Counted from the first letter of the stretch, positions 1 through 8,642 are shown. The stretch: 64,000 nt of DNA from Terriglobus roseus (GCF_900102185.1 NZ_LT629690.1:1550001-1614000), one strand, 5' to 3'. Notes: generated by a model not told the origin, from the sequence alone. Numbers and translations are program-made.

Positions 1-588
1 GAAGCAGGCGTGGACTCCATGATGATCTCGCCCGGCTACACCTACGACAAGGCGCCGGACCAGAAGCACTTCCTCGGTCGCGCACGTTCGCGTAAGTTGT
101 TCCGCGCACTGCTGTCGAACCGCAAGAAGCGTTGGCAGTTCAACGCAAACCCCATCTTCCTGGAATTCCTGATGGGCAAGCGCGAACTCACCTGCACCCC
201 GTGGGGCATGCCGACGTTCTCCATCTTCGGATGGCAGAAGCCCTGCTACCTCCTGCAGGACGGCTATGCCGACACCTTCCAGGAACTGCTGGATGAAGTC
301 GATTGGGCTAACTACGGCACCGAAAGCGGCAACCCGCGTTGCGCCAACTGCATGGTGCACTCCGGTTATGAAGCTTCGGGCGTGAACTACACCTTCGGTT
401 CGCTGAAGGGCCTCATCGCTACGGCCAAGGCCATGTTCGGCGGGCTGTACGAAGACCCCGATGCACAGAAGCTGCTGAACGACTGGAAGCCCACCAACCA
501 CGGCCAGCTCGTGCAGATCGGCTCCGGCATCCTGTCGGCTGAGTCTGAACGCGTGAACCATTCTGAATCGCTGGTGGCAGGGGACTAA
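1..588 (+). CDS. hpnH: HpnH, adenosylhopene transferase (C-terminal part)
   Basis: This is the end of a radical SAM protein; the reading frame is open from base 1, so the start and the CxxxCxxC cluster site lie outside the window. HpnH adds a 5'-deoxyadenosyl group to diploptene, giving adenosylhopane, the first step of hopanoid side-chain building. The visible part carries the family's C-terminal domain (DUF3463 type) with a CANCMVHSGYE motif around codon 120 of the fragment and the preceding WGMPTFSIFGWQKPCY stretch. It is followed after two bases by a small gene and further on by hpnA and hpnG, which fits a hopanoid operon. Family assignment is from recognised sequence, not from a search. 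Confidence 0.9.
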   Translation, partial: EAGVDSMMISPGYTYDKAPDQKHFLGRARSRKLFRALLSNRKKRWQFNANPIFLEFLMGKRELTCTPWGMPTFSIFGWQKPCYLLQDGYADTFQELLDEVDWANYGTESGNPRCANCMVHSGYEASGVNYTFGSLKGLIATAKAMFGGLYEDPDAQKLLNDWKPTNHGQLVQIGSGILSAESERVNHSESLVAGD

Positions 589-590
589 GC

Positions 591-1043
591 ATGGCAACCG
601 AACAGCAGGAACACCTGAAGATTGAAGAACTGCAGCAGCTCAGCCCTGACCAGATTGAGGTCATGGCTGGCCGCGACCGCGAAAACCTCGAAGGCTGGAT
701 CCCGGCTCTCGCCACTGAGGCAGAGATCAAGGACGCGCTCGAAAAGGCATTCGACTATCGCGGCGACGTCACGCTCACGCTCAAGTCCGGCGAAGTCATT
801 GAGGGTTACCTCTACGACCGTCGTCAGGGTAAGACGCTCGACGATTCGCTGGTCCGCATGATGCCGTCCAAGGGTGAAGACAAGTCCCGTCGCAACATTC
901 CGTACAGCGAAATCGCCGCACTGAACTTCAGTGGCCGCGACACCGCCGCTGGCAAAACCTTTGAAGCCTGGGTCAAGAAGTACTGGGAAAAGAAGGCAGC
1001 AGGCGAAAAGAACATCCAGATCGAACCCGAAAAACTGGACTAA
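591..1043 (+). CDS. Uncharacterised 150-aa protein in hopanoid operon, possible Sm-like fold
   Basis: The product is small, charged and soluble, with no signal peptide or membrane segment. The middle (about residues 55-80) contains a DVTLTLKSGEVIEGYLYD stretch, which resembles the first strands of Sm/LSm-like small barrels (a strand, K-x-G turn, then G-x-L/V-x-x-D). The C-terminus is Lys-rich and may be helical. It starts two bases after the hpnH stop and is followed four bases later by the next gene, so all three are probably co-transcribed. The fold idea is inference from pattern only; no function in hopanoid chemistry can be assigned. It could bind RNA or be an adaptor for the membrane enzymes. 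Confidence 0.75.
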   Translation: MATEQQEHLKIEELQQLSPDQIEVMAGRDRENLEGWIPALATEAEIKDALEKAFDYRGDVTLTLKSGEVIEGYLYDRRQGKTLDDSLVRMMPSKGEDKSRRNIPYSEIAALNFSGRDTAAGKTFEAWVKKYWEKKAAGEKNIQIEPEKLD

Positions 1044-1047
1044 TTTC

Positions 1048-1425
1048 ATGAGCGAGAATCTGCAGCCTTTCCTGCAAGCGCAGGGCAGGCAATTGACCGC
1101 AGTCCTCAGCAACGACACCGGCGAAGGCGAGGAGATACTCCTCGCCTTCGGTGCCGATGCCCTCATCTTTCGTTGCAACGAGGACTCCGACGCCATCACC
1201 ATCTCCTTCGAACCCATCCCCGAGCTCGATGACGCTGACGACCTCACCACAGACCCGGCATGGAGCCGCTTCATCGGCAAGGAACTCTTTACCGGCTGGC
1301 TCATGCAGAACCAACAGGGCTACGCAGACGGAGCACTTCTCAGCTTCGACGGTGTAGTGCCTGAAGTTGGCTTGAACGTCGTAGCGGCTGCCTTTGAAGT
1401 GTTGGAGATTCGTCAGCGTTCGTAG
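1048..1425 (+). CDS. Uncharacterised acidic 125-aa protein, DUF6334-like
   Basis: The ATG at 1048 was chosen because it follows the previous stop by four bases; the frame is open further upstream but that would overlap the previous gene. The protein is acidic and soluble. The C-terminal part (IGKEL, then NQQGYADGALLSFDG) resembles small bacterial proteins of the DUF6334 kind, which are often found as single-domain proteins of unknown role. That resemblance is recalled, not searched. It is the third gene of the apparent hpnH transcription unit. No catalytic motif is visible. Confidence 0.65.
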   Translation: MSENLQPFLQAQGRQLTAVLSNDTGEGEEILLAFGADALIFRCNEDSDAITISFEPIPELDDADDLTTDPAWSRFIGKELFTGWLMQNQQGYADGALLSFDGVVPEVGLNVVAAAFEVLEIRQRS

Positions 1426-1497
1426 TGTGTGACAGATCTTTGTTGTAAAGACTTCAACTGGAATGTGGCTGGAATAATATTGGTAAGCAGGCGCCTT

Positions 1498-1980
1498 ATG
1501 GAAAACAAGTCCATCCGAAACTTCTCAACGTCGGTAAGATGGGCATCGCTGTGTGCGATTTGTTTTTGGACTCCTGATATTTTGATTCACCTGATTAAGA
1601 CAGATTCATCTCATCAAGCTTGGCTGGTGACAGCAGTCTGTCCAGTTGTTTTTCTCCTAAGCTACATAGGGCTAATCTTCTTCTCTAGGAAACAAATAAA
1701 TGCGCGTCACGCTTTTTTTGTAATGGTGGGAATATGGTGCTCTGGGGGAATTGCAACAATGATTGCCGCCTCTTCCGGAGGTGGTGGTTTTGTCTCCAGT
1801 TATAAAATTGCCATGGGGATTTCTCTATTAGGTGTTGTGTTTCCCCCGTTTACACTCTTCTTCACCACTTATGACGGTAGTTTGTTTGCCCTTTCCGTCG
1901 TTTCTATCCTTCTGATTCTTGACGCGGCATCGGGCGCTGCGGAATACATGAGAAGCCTGTTCCATCCCGCTACTGCATGA
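1498..1980 (+). CDS. AT-rich small integral membrane protein, unknown
   Basis: About 160 residues with four hydrophobic segments (roughly residues 15-30, 40-60, 72-95 and 105-150), consistent with a four-helix membrane protein. The ATG at 1498 is preferred over the upstream in-frame start at 1429, because the 1429 extension adds a short hydrophilic Cys-containing leader with no ribosome binding site. Base composition is clearly more AT-rich than hpnH and hpnA on either side, and codon use is less biased, which suggests a gene acquired later than its neighbours. It overlaps the hpnA start by four bases (ATGA), so it is translated together with hpnA. No family recognised. Confidence 0.6.
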   Translation: MENKSIRNFSTSVRWASLCAICFWTPDILIHLIKTDSSHQAWLVTAVCPVVFLLSYIGLIFFSRKQINARHAFFVMVGIWCSGGIATMIAASSGGGGFVSSYKIAMGISLLGVVFPPFTLFFTTYDGSLFALSVVSILLILDAASGAAEYMRSLFHPATA

Positions 1981-2981
1981 ACGTCTTCCTCACCGGTGCC
2001 ACCGGCTTCGTCGGTAGCCACGTAGCGCGCGCCTATGCTGCACAGGGCGCAAACCTCCGTCTACTCACGCGCAACAGCAGTAACCTCGCTTCTCTCGAAG
2101 GTATTGCCGCAGAGACCGTCACTGGCGACCTCCGCAACGCACCAGCGCTCCGCAGCGCTCTCGAAGGTTGCGATGCGCTCGTGCACGTCGCCGCCGACTA
2201 CCGTCTCTGGGTACCCGATCCAGACGACATGTACAAGGCAAACGTAGAAGGCACACGCGAACTTCTCAAGTTGGCCCGCGAAGTTGGCGTGCAACGCGTC
2301 GTGTACACCAGCAGCGTTGCCACAATGGGCTTCACAAAGACAGACACCATCGTCAACGAAGACACGCCCGTCTCCGAAGCCGACATGATCGGTCACTACA
2401 AGCGCAGCAAGTGGCTGGCAGAGCAGGAAGCCATCGCCGCTGCGCGTCTCGGCCAGTACGTGATGATCCTCAACCCCACAACACCCATCGGCCCGCTCGA
2501 CCGCAAGCCCACGCCCACGGGTCGCATCATCGTCGACTTCCTCAACAAGAACTTCCCGGCATACGTCGACACCGGACTCAACCTCGTGGACGTCGAAGAG
2601 ATCGCACGCATGCACGTCGAAGCACTCGACCGTGGCACTCCCGGCGAACGCTACATCCTCGGCGGCGAAAACCTCACGCTGAAGCAGATACTCGACCGCA
2701 TGGCAGCCATCAGCGGTTTGCCATCGCCCAAGCACAAGGTGCCGCACGCCGTTGCCATGGCCTTCGCCTTCTTCGACGAAAACATCACCGGCAAGCTTCG
2801 CGGCAAAGAACCCCGCGCCACCGTTGAAGCCGTCCGCATGGGCAAGAAGATGATGTGGGCCGCATCAGCGAAAGCAGAGAAAGACCTCGGCTTCCAGGTC
2901 AAACCCATCGACCACGCGCTCAAAGCAGCCATGGAGTGGTTCGTAGCGAATAACTACGCTCCTCAATACAGCAAAGCATGA
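1977..2981 (+). CDS. hpnA: HpnA, hopanoid-associated extended SDR (sugar epimerase/reductase)
   Basis: A 334-aa extended short-chain dehydrogenase. The NAD(P)-binding GATGFVGSHVA motif lies at residues 7-17, the catalytic YKRSK (Y-x3-K) near residue 141 and the serine in YTSSVAT near 110. This is the HpnA type, named as hopanoid-associated sugar epimerase; the exact substrate is not settled. It shares ATGA overlaps with the genes on both sides (start at 1977 within the previous stop, stop shared with the hpnG start), so tight co-expression is expected. Length is normal for the family. An anaplerotic dihydroflavonol-reductase label would be a generic alternative, but the hpnH/hpnG context supports HpnA. 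Confidence 0.88.
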   Translation: MNVFLTGATGFVGSHVARAYAAQGANLRLLTRNSSNLASLEGIAAETVTGDLRNAPALRSALEGCDALVHVAADYRLWVPDPDDMYKANVEGTRELLKLAREVGVQRVVYTSSVATMGFTKTDTIVNEDTPVSEADMIGHYKRSKWLAEQEAIAAARLGQYVMILNPTTPIGPLDRKPTPTGRIIVDFLNKNFPAYVDTGLNLVDVEEIARMHVEALDRGTPGERYILGGENLTLKQILDRMAAISGLPSPKHKVPHAVAMAFAFFDENITGKLRGKEPRATVEAVRMGKKMMWAASAKAEKDLGFQVKPIDHALKAAMEWFVANNYAPQYSKA

Positions 2982-3667
2982 TGAACGACGCCATCGTCAT
3001 CATCGCCGCAATGCCCGGCGAACTGAAGCCGCTCGTCCGTAGCTGGGCCGCACTCGAATCCGTGAACGGAGTCGACGGCTGGCAACACCCCGCAGGCCCC
3101 ATTATGGCCTTCGCAGGAGGCATGGGCGCCGCAGCAGCCACACGAGCCTTCGCCCGCGCCACGCAGGTCTGCCAACCGCTCACCATGCTCTCCGTAGGCT
3201 GGGCTGGCGCACTCCGCGAAGAGATTGCCCCCGGCAGCGTCATCAAAGCCAGCATGGTGCGCGACCTCAACACCGGCGAAATGTACGCAGCCGAAGGCAG
3301 CGGCGGTCTGCTGCTCACCTCATCCCGAGTCGCCAGCCGCGAAGAGAAACACCGCCTCGCTGGCACATACGACGGCTCCGTCGCCGTCGACATGGAAGCC
3401 GCCACCCTCGCGCGCCTAGCACTAGCCAACGGTCTCGGCTTCCGCGCCATCAAGGCCGTCAGCGACAGCCTCGAAGAAGAACTGCCGGACATGAACCCGT
3501 TCATCACGGCGCAAGGCAAATTCGCCACAGCACGCTTCGTCGCACACGTCGCCACAAAACCCCGCTACTGGAGTGCGCTTTCGCAATTCGGCAAACAGGC
3601 CAGCCTCGCCGCCAATAACCTCTGCAACGCCATAGCCGACGAGATCGGCATCGAACGCCCCCGTTAG
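2978..3667 (+). CDS. hpnG: HpnG, hopanoid-associated nucleoside phosphorylase
   Basis: A 229-aa protein of the purine/uridine phosphorylase fold. The N-terminus (IVIIAAMPGELKPL) and the SVGWAGAL glycine turn near residue 72 fit the PNP/UDP superfamily, and VAVDMEAATLARLA near residue 136 carries the M-E pair that normally contacts the ribose. In hopanoid producers HpnG removes adenine from adenosylhopane. Finding it directly after hpnA (4-base overlap) and downstream of hpnH supports that role. It is the last gene of the cluster visible here; a repeat-rich gap follows. A general nucleosidase would be the fallback call. Confidence 0.85.
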   Translation: MMNDAIVIIAAMPGELKPLVRSWAALESVNGVDGWQHPAGPIMAFAGGMGAAAATRAFARATQVCQPLTMLSVGWAGALREEIAPGSVIKASMVRDLNTGEMYAAEGSGGLLLTSSRVASREEKHRLAGTYDGSVAVDMEAATLARLALANGLGFRAIKAVSDSLEEELPDMNPFITAQGKFATARFVAHVATKPRYWSALSQFGKQASLAANNLCNAIADEIGIERPR

Positions 3668-3776
3668 CACTTCGTGCCGTTCTCGTCATCGCTTCGCGTA
3701 GTGCGAGCACTATGTGTTGGGAGGCACGACTTTAGTCGTGCCGGTGCAACGTTGATTAAGAAAGGGCTTTAGCCCC
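3667..3776. repeat. REP-like cluster of hairpins after hpnG
   Basis: Three short perfect hairpins follow the hpnG stop: GCAC-TTC-GTGC at 3667-3677, GGCACGAC-TTTA-GTCGTGCC at 3723-3742 and GGGC-TTTA-GCCC at 3764-3775. Two share a TTTA loop. The arrangement resembles repetitive extragenic palindromes seen in many bacteria; the first or second hairpin may also end hopanoid transcription, though neither has a U-run. Confidence 0.6.
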
Positions 3777-3830
3777 TGAGGTCAGTTCGTTGCAACCTGC
3801 AGGAGTGCAAGCAAACTCGATACACTAGTC

Positions 3831-4910
3831 ATGAACATGGAAGCCACACCCGCAACGCAAAAAGCCGCTGTCTACCGCGCCGTAAACGACGTCCGCATCG
3901 AAGAAGTCCCCGTCCCGCAGATCGGCCCCGGCGAAGTGCTGATGAAGATCCATACCTGCGGCATCTGCGGCACCGACCTCAAGAAGATCCACACCGGCTC
4001 GCACTCCGCACCCCGCGTCTTCGGCCACGAGATGAGCGGAACCGTCATCGCCGTCGGCGAAGGCGTCACCAACTTCAAGCCCGGCGACCGCGTCATGAGC
4101 TTCCATCACATCCCCTGCGGCACCTGCTATTACTGCCGCAAACAAACCTTCGCGCAGTGCGAGACATACAAGAAAGTCGGCGCAACCGCAGGCTTCGGCG
4201 AACCCTCCGGCGGCGGCTTTGCGGAGTACATCCGCGTCATGGATTGGATTGTCGAAAAGGGATTAGTTCACATACCGAACGACATCCCGTTCGAGCAGGC
4301 CGCATGGATCGAACCCGTCAACACCTGCTACAAGGCCATCGAACTCCTCGACCTGAAGGACGACGAAACGGTCCTCGTCATCGGCCAGGGTCCCATCGGC
4401 ATCCTGCTCGCAGCACTCGCAAAACGTAAAACACCGCAAGTGCTCACCAGCGACCTCTACGCCGAGCGCCACGCCGTCGCAAAGACCTACGGCCTCGATC
4501 ATCCGCTCGACGCCAACAGCGACGTCATCGCCGAATGCAAACGAGTCACCGAAGGCCGCGGCGCCGACGTCGCCCTCCTCGCAGTTGGCGCAAATAGCCT
4601 CATCACGCAGGCCATGAACGCCATCCGCCCCGGCGGCCGCGTCTGCCTCTTCGCACAGACCCAACACGGTGAAGCCCCCTTCGATCCCGCCGCCGTCTGC
4701 ATGGACGAAAAGACCCTCATGGGCTCTTACTCATCCTCAGTCGCCATCCAGGACGAAGCCATCGACCTCGTCTTCAACGGCTATCGCGACGGTACCTTCG
4801 ACCTCACCAAACTCATCTCCCATCGCTTCACGTTGGAAGACGCAGTGAAGGGAATCGACCTCGCCTCACACCCGGTAGCCGATAGCATGAAGATCGTCAT
4901 CCAGCCGTAA
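3831..4910 (+). CDS. Zinc-dependent alcohol dehydrogenase (MDR family)
   Basis: A 359-aa medium-chain dehydrogenase. Catalytic zinc ligands are C in HTCGICGTD (about residue 44) and the GHE of FGHEMSG (about 65-67). The structural zinc site is the four-cysteine lobe CGTCYYCRKQTFAQC (about residues 89-103). The nucleotide-binding loop is VIGQGPIGIL near residue 186. It groups with sorbitol/threonine-dehydrogenase-like enzymes; the substrate cannot be read. Start ATG 3831 has a second ATG two codons later. It lies on the same strand as the hopanoid genes but behind a 163-bp repeat-bearing gap, so it may be a separate unit, perhaps with the lipid kinase 32 bases downstream. Confidence 0.85.
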   Translation: MNMEATPATQKAAVYRAVNDVRIEEVPVPQIGPGEVLMKIHTCGICGTDLKKIHTGSHSAPRVFGHEMSGTVIAVGEGVTNFKPGDRVMSFHHIPCGTCYYCRKQTFAQCETYKKVGATAGFGEPSGGGFAEYIRVMDWIVEKGLVHIPNDIPFEQAAWIEPVNTCYKAIELLDLKDDETVLVIGQGPIGILLAALAKRKTPQVLTSDLYAERHAVAKTYGLDHPLDANSDVIAECKRVTEGRGADVALLAVGANSLITQAMNAIRPGGRVCLFAQTQHGEAPFDPAAVCMDEKTLMGSYSSSVAIQDEAIDLVFNGYRDGTFDLTKLISHRFTLEDAVKGIDLASHPVADSMKIVIQP

Positions 4911-4942
4911 CCACTTCCAATCGCGGTTCCCTCCGGAAAACA

Positions 4943-5866
4943 ATGCGCGGCATCCTGCTCTACAACCCGGCATCCGGAACATCACACGCCAGACGCGCAG
5001 CCGTCGTCGAAGACGTGGCAACAAGACTTCGAAGCCACGGCTACGAACTTGAAACCCTCGCCACCACACATCGTGGCAGCGCAGGCGATCAAGCAAGGGA
5101 AGCCATCGCAAACGGCGCAGAAGTCATCTTCATCTGCGGAGGCGACGGCACAATCCACGACGCCCTCCAAGGAATCGCAGGAACCACCGCAAAGCTAGCC
5201 ATCATCCCGCTAGGCAGCGCAAATGCCCTTTGCCGAGAACTCGGTATCCCACTGCATCCTTTGAAAGCAGCCGAGGCCTACCAACAGACATCGCAAAGAG
5301 ATTTACAACTAACGCGCTGCAAGACACCGCAAGGCGAGCGTCAATTCCTCATCATGGCCGGCGCAGGCCCTGACGGCGCATTGATGTACCGCATGCTCAC
5401 CGCATCCAAAGGCAAGCTAGGCCGTTGGACATACGCAATGCATGCGCTGCATCTCCTGCTACGCGCACGCTTCCATAAGTTTCAAGTGCGCTATGAAACG
5501 CTCGATGGCATATCTCACACAACCTCAGCCATTAGCGCAATGGCACTTCGCATCGGCAACCTCGGCGGCATCTTTCCCGGCATCGCACGCGGCGCTTCAT
5601 TAGACAACGCGCACATGCGTCTCTTCCTTGTAAAGCCACCAGCAATGCTGGGTCTGCCATTATGGTTCCTCTTCTCCTGGCTGCATCTCGATCGCTGGAA
5701 CCCATATCTTCAAACAGCAGACGTCCGCGCATTCCATTGCGAATCATTAGAGAACAAGGTCTACGCACAAGCTGACGGCGAATGGATCGGAACACTCCCG
5801 CTCTCAGCAGAACTCGACGAACAAACAATAACGCTCCTTATACCCAGCACAGAAGCGAAGCGCTAA
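4943..5866 (+). CDS. Diacylglycerol/sphingosine kinase-family lipid kinase
   Basis: A 307-aa protein of the LCB5/DagK_cat family. The N-terminal YNPASGTSHA phosphate-binding stretch and the GGDGTIHDALQ motif near residue 66 mark the nucleotide site; PLGSANALCRELG near 90 is the second conserved block. Members phosphorylate diacylglycerol, long-chain bases or related lipids at the inner membrane face. It starts 32 bases after the dehydrogenase and ends four bases before a convergent acetyltransferase gene. A hydrophobic patch near residues 235-245 may touch the membrane. Placement near hopanoid genes suggests envelope lipid work, but that is inference. Confidence 0.85.
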   Translation: MRGILLYNPASGTSHARRAAVVEDVATRLRSHGYELETLATTHRGSAGDQAREAIANGAEVIFICGGDGTIHDALQGIAGTTAKLAIIPLGSANALCRELGIPLHPLKAAEAYQQTSQRDLQLTRCKTPQGERQFLIMAGAGPDGALMYRMLTASKGKLGRWTYAMHALHLLLRARFHKFQVRYETLDGISHTTSAISAMALRIGNLGGIFPGIARGASLDNAHMRLFLVKPPAMLGLPLWFLFSWLHLDRWNPYLQTADVRAFHCESLENKVYAQADGEWIGTLPLSAELDEQTITLLIPSTEAKR

Positions 5867-5870
5867 AAAC

Positions 5871-6746
5871 TCAGAAGACGATCGATGGAAGCCACGCGCC
5901 AGCGGGCTCGTTATAAAACCCGGTACTCATCAACGTCATCGTTTGAACCACACGCAACCCATTCGCAAGACACCATCGCAATAACGCACTGTTGCGTGAA
6001 GGCACGAGCACTCCCGGCCCCGCAAACGACTCCACAGAAGCAAGCAACGCCTGCATATCAACATTCGTCTCCGCCGTCGAATGTCCAAAGAAACCAAGGT
6101 GAGTCGAGTATCCAGTCACACGATTCCCACGTTCCACCACGCGCGCAGATCCTTCTCGAATCGCATGTGCCAACTCCGCTTCACGATCAAATCCATGCAC
6201 GCGCCGTGCCAGTGCATTGCAGTCTGCCTCGTCTGCAGGAAGCGCCGCTCGCACAACACATCCAGCAACACTTCGTTCGCGAGTCTGCCCTTGCAAACAC
6301 GCAAGTGGTTCACGCACATCAAAACCAAGCGAGGCATACAGAGACAATGAACGATTGTGATATGCAGCCTGCACAAGTCGCACGCCTGCTGCGCCGTTCC
6401 GTTCCGCACGCTCCAGCACGGCCTCCATCAACTTGCGACCCATGCCAGCGTTCTGCACCTTCGGATCAATCGTGATCGGACCCACACCGTAGATCACAGC
6501 GTGCTCTGCAACAACGTTGCTACCCACAATGCGGCCGTCGCTCTCTGCAACCACGGCATAGAAACCCGGCGCAGAAAACATCATGGAAAGCAGCCCAACG
6601 CCAACTTCTGGTCCCGGCAGATCGCAGGGAAATCCGTGAGCCGCACTAATCGCAGCAAAGGCGTCATAGCAAATCAGCCCACACGTATGCGCGTCGTCAA
6701 TGGTGGCTGTTCGAATCTTGATCTCAGGCGATGCAATGGAAGACAT
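5871..6746 (-). CDS. GNAT acetyltransferase with C-terminal Acetyltransf_18-like half
   Basis: A 291-aa protein. Residues about 10-140 form a GNAT domain with the acetyl-CoA loop in VQNAGMGRKLMEAVL. The second half (about 160-291), with a GYSTHLGFFGHS stretch and FAGPGVLVPSRNS, looks like the second domain of YitH/HsfA-type double acetyltransferases. Substrate unknown. It ends four bases after the convergent lipid kinase gene; the next minus-strand gene upstream ends at 6812. Confidence 0.8.
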   Translation of the reverse strand: MSSIASPEIKIRTATIDDAHTCGLICYDAFAAISAAHGFPCDLPGPEVGVGLLSMMFSAPGFYAVVAESDGRIVGSNVVAEHAVIYGVGPITIDPKVQNAGMGRKLMEAVLERAERNGAAGVRLVQAAYHNRSLSLYASLGFDVREPLACLQGQTRERSVAGCVVRAALPADEADCNALARRVHGFDREAELAHAIREGSARVVERGNRVTGYSTHLGFFGHSTAETNVDMQALLASVESFAGPGVLVPSRNSALLRWCLANGLRVVQTMTLMSTGFYNEPAGAWLPSIVF

Positions 6747-6811
6747 AGTTACAGATACTCGATTTATTTATAACTTCATCGTTACTCTAAAGCTTGCGGA
6801 TAAGCGAACCC

Positions 6812-8032
6812 TTATCGAAAAGGCCCAACAGGAGCTTCGCCCGTATGCATCACGTCCTCCAATGTTTCCGCGGCAATCTTCGGTTCTTCCGTCTGCTGCT
6901 GTGGCTTTGGAACATCGCCGTTACCGTTGTTCGTGCCGTCTTGGACGCCCTGCCCACCTTGATCGCCGTCGGCTTTATCCGTTCCATTCGGCGCCGCGCC
7001 ATTCCTGCTCGAGGGCGGTAGTGGACTAGCCGGTCCTGGATCTTTCACGGACAACACTTTCTCGCTAAGCCGGTCAAGACTATCCGGCACCAATCGCTCA
7101 GCAAAGCCGGCCAGGAACGCCCACACAAACAGCTTCCCGTATTCGGCACTTGAAGAAAGCTGCAATGGATAGAGCGATGAGGCATGCGCAATGTCTGGTG
7201 GCATAAACGATGGAAACGCAATGCCCTGCAGAATCTGTCCAAGGAACATCAGCATCAACAAGACTGCAAAGATGCCGCCCAGCATGGGCGAAAGCCACAG
7301 ATAGTAGCCTGAGATATCCAGCCCAAGAACACTCACCAGTGGATCACCATCGCTCGGAATGTTCTGCATCCGTCGCTGTGAACTAACGAATCCACCAATG
7401 ATTCCGCAATAAATAACACCAAGCAAAGTCATCAACGAATGATCATGCTGAAACTTGTACGCGGCCAATCCCAGGAATGCCGTATACAGAACAACGCACC
7501 AGATACATGCCACCGTAAGCGATTTACGGATGCGCTCGCGCTGCGGAATCAGTGAGTAATACCAATGCAATATGTCGAGAACGCGACTCAGATCGGCACG
7601 AAGCAACTCGGCCTTGGCGGGAGTATCGGTTCCCGATGGCACCCCTGAATCAATGTACTTCTGGTAGATCGTGGGCGAGGCAATACTGCGTAAACGCTCG
7701 CGCATGATCCACGCATTGCGCTCCACCATATCCGTCGGCAACAACGAGAAGACGACGCTTTCCAAAAGGAAGATATCGCCCCACGTAAGATCGTCGGGTC
7801 GCTCACGAGACTTTTCAATCACTCGGTCTGCGCGTTGATCTGGAATGTTCAGGTTCACGTACAGCGCAACAATATGATCGAAGTAAGACCAACCATAAGG
7901 GGGCACGGTTGGTGGATCACGAAGATTCAATACCACCCCGAGCCGCCGCCACAACTTACGCCCGAAAATCATGGGAACACCCCATGTGAATTGTGAGTAG
8001 ATTCCAACACGGCTGGCGCCCGCGCACGCCAT
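6812..8032 (-). CDS. Multi-pass membrane protein with low-complexity C-tail, unknown
   Basis: About 406 residues. The first 150 or so are soluble and charged; about four hydrophobic segments follow (roughly residues 172-190, 198-215, 235-262 and 305-320). The last 80 residues are rich in Pro, Gly, Asn, Asp and Gln and probably disordered. ATG 8032 was taken; TTG 8035 and ATG 7972 are alternatives, none with a strong ribosome site. No family was recognised. A similar arrangement (cytoplasmic helical head, membrane block) occurs in sensor-like proteins, but no signalling motif is visible. Confidence 0.65.
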   Translation of the reverse strand: MACAGASRVGIYSQFTWGVPMIFGRKLWRRLGVVLNLRDPPTVPPYGWSYFDHIVALYVNLNIPDQRADRVIEKSRERPDDLTWGDIFLLESVVFSLLPTDMVERNAWIMRERLRSIASPTIYQKYIDSGVPSGTDTPAKAELLRADLSRVLDILHWYYSLIPQRERIRKSLTVACIWCVVLYTAFLGLAAYKFQHDHSLMTLLGVIYCGIIGGFVSSQRRMQNIPSDGDPLVSVLGLDISGYYLWLSPMLGGIFAVLLMLMFLGQILQGIAFPSFMPPDIAHASSLYPLQLSSSAEYGKLFVWAFLAGFAERLVPDSLDRLSEKVLSVKDPGPASPLPPSSRNGAAPNGTDKADGDQGGQGVQDGTNNGNGDVPKPQQQTEEPKIAAETLEDVMHTGEAPVGPFR

Positions 8033-8102
8033 CAATCCGTGTGAGACGGCAGACTAACGCAGGGCAAACTAAATACCAACACAATTTTTTGCGTGCTTCT
8101 GG

Positions 8103-8116
8103 CCTGTGAACACAGG
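8103..8116. promoter_or_regulatory. Short perfect dyad upstream of the membrane-protein gene
   Basis: CCTGTG-AA-CACAGG is a perfect 6-bp dyad in the 170-bp gap between the minus-strand genes at 6812-8032 and 8205-8642. It lies about 70 bases upstream of the membrane-protein start and could be an operator. Nothing else is evident in that gap. Confidence 0.3.
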
Positions 8117-8204
8117 TGTCGCAGGTTGTAAGTGAACCTTAGGGAAGTTAGCTCGACTTATGGAACCCGCTACTTAATTTTGAATAGTGCTGGCACCATC
8201 ACCG

Positions 8205-8642
8205 TTAGTTGAGTTCCTGCGCCAGTCCAATCAGAATCCCCTCGGGGCCGCGGAGATAGCAGAGCAAATACGAATTCTGATAACGCACCACTTCACCCAC
8301 AAGCTGCGCGCCGCGCATGCAAAGCCTCTCAAGCGTGTCATCAAGATCATCCACGGCAAACATCACGCGAAGATAACCCAAGGCATTCACCGGCGCATTG
8401 CGATGATCTTCAACAATCGCTGGCGTAACCAAGCGCGAGAGCTCAATGCGGCTATGCCCGTCCGGCGTGCGCATCATGGCAATCTCAACACGCTGATCAA
8501 CAAGTCCCGTGACACGTCCTGCCCATTCGCCTTCAATCGTTGTTCGTCCTTCCAACACAAGGCCTAGTTCGAGAAAGAACGCAATCGCCTCATCCAGGTC
8601 TTCAACGACGATGCCAACGTTATCCATCCGCTTCAATGCCAT
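8205..8642 (-). CDS. VOC (glyoxalase/bleomycin-resistance fold) protein
   Basis: A 145-aa protein with two beta-alpha-beta-beta-beta repeats: the first begins MDNVGIVVEDLDEAIAFF, the second near residue 91 with RVMFAVDDLDDTLERL. The position that is usually the first metal-binding His (H-V-x-I at the first strand) is Asn here, so a metal site is incomplete or shifted. RIELSR near residue 66 supplies a Glu that is often a ligand. Function cannot be specified beyond the superfamily. The gene stands alone between two minus-strand genes. Confidence 0.8.
   Translation of the reverse strand: MALKRMDNVGIVVEDLDEAIAFFLELGLVLEGRTTIEGEWAGRVTGLVDQRVEIAMMRTPDGHSRIELSRLVTPAIVEDHRNAPVNALGYLRVMFAVDDLDDTLERLCMRGAQLVGEVVRYQNSYLLCYLRGPEGILIGLAQELN

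Noticed and set aside
585-1304. Long minus-strand reading frame under the small hopanoid-operon genes
   Set aside because: Runs antisense to two well-packed plus-strand genes, with Cys/Leu-rich low-quality sequence and no ribosome site; a shadow of codon bias.
2061-2747. 229-codon minus-strand frame inside hpnA
   Set aside because: Antisense shadow; hpnA has clear SDR motifs over the same bases.
5885-6475. Plus-strand frame rich in His, Gln and Arg under the acetyltransferase
   Set aside because: Antisense to a GNAT gene with recognisable motifs; composition typical of a shadow frame.
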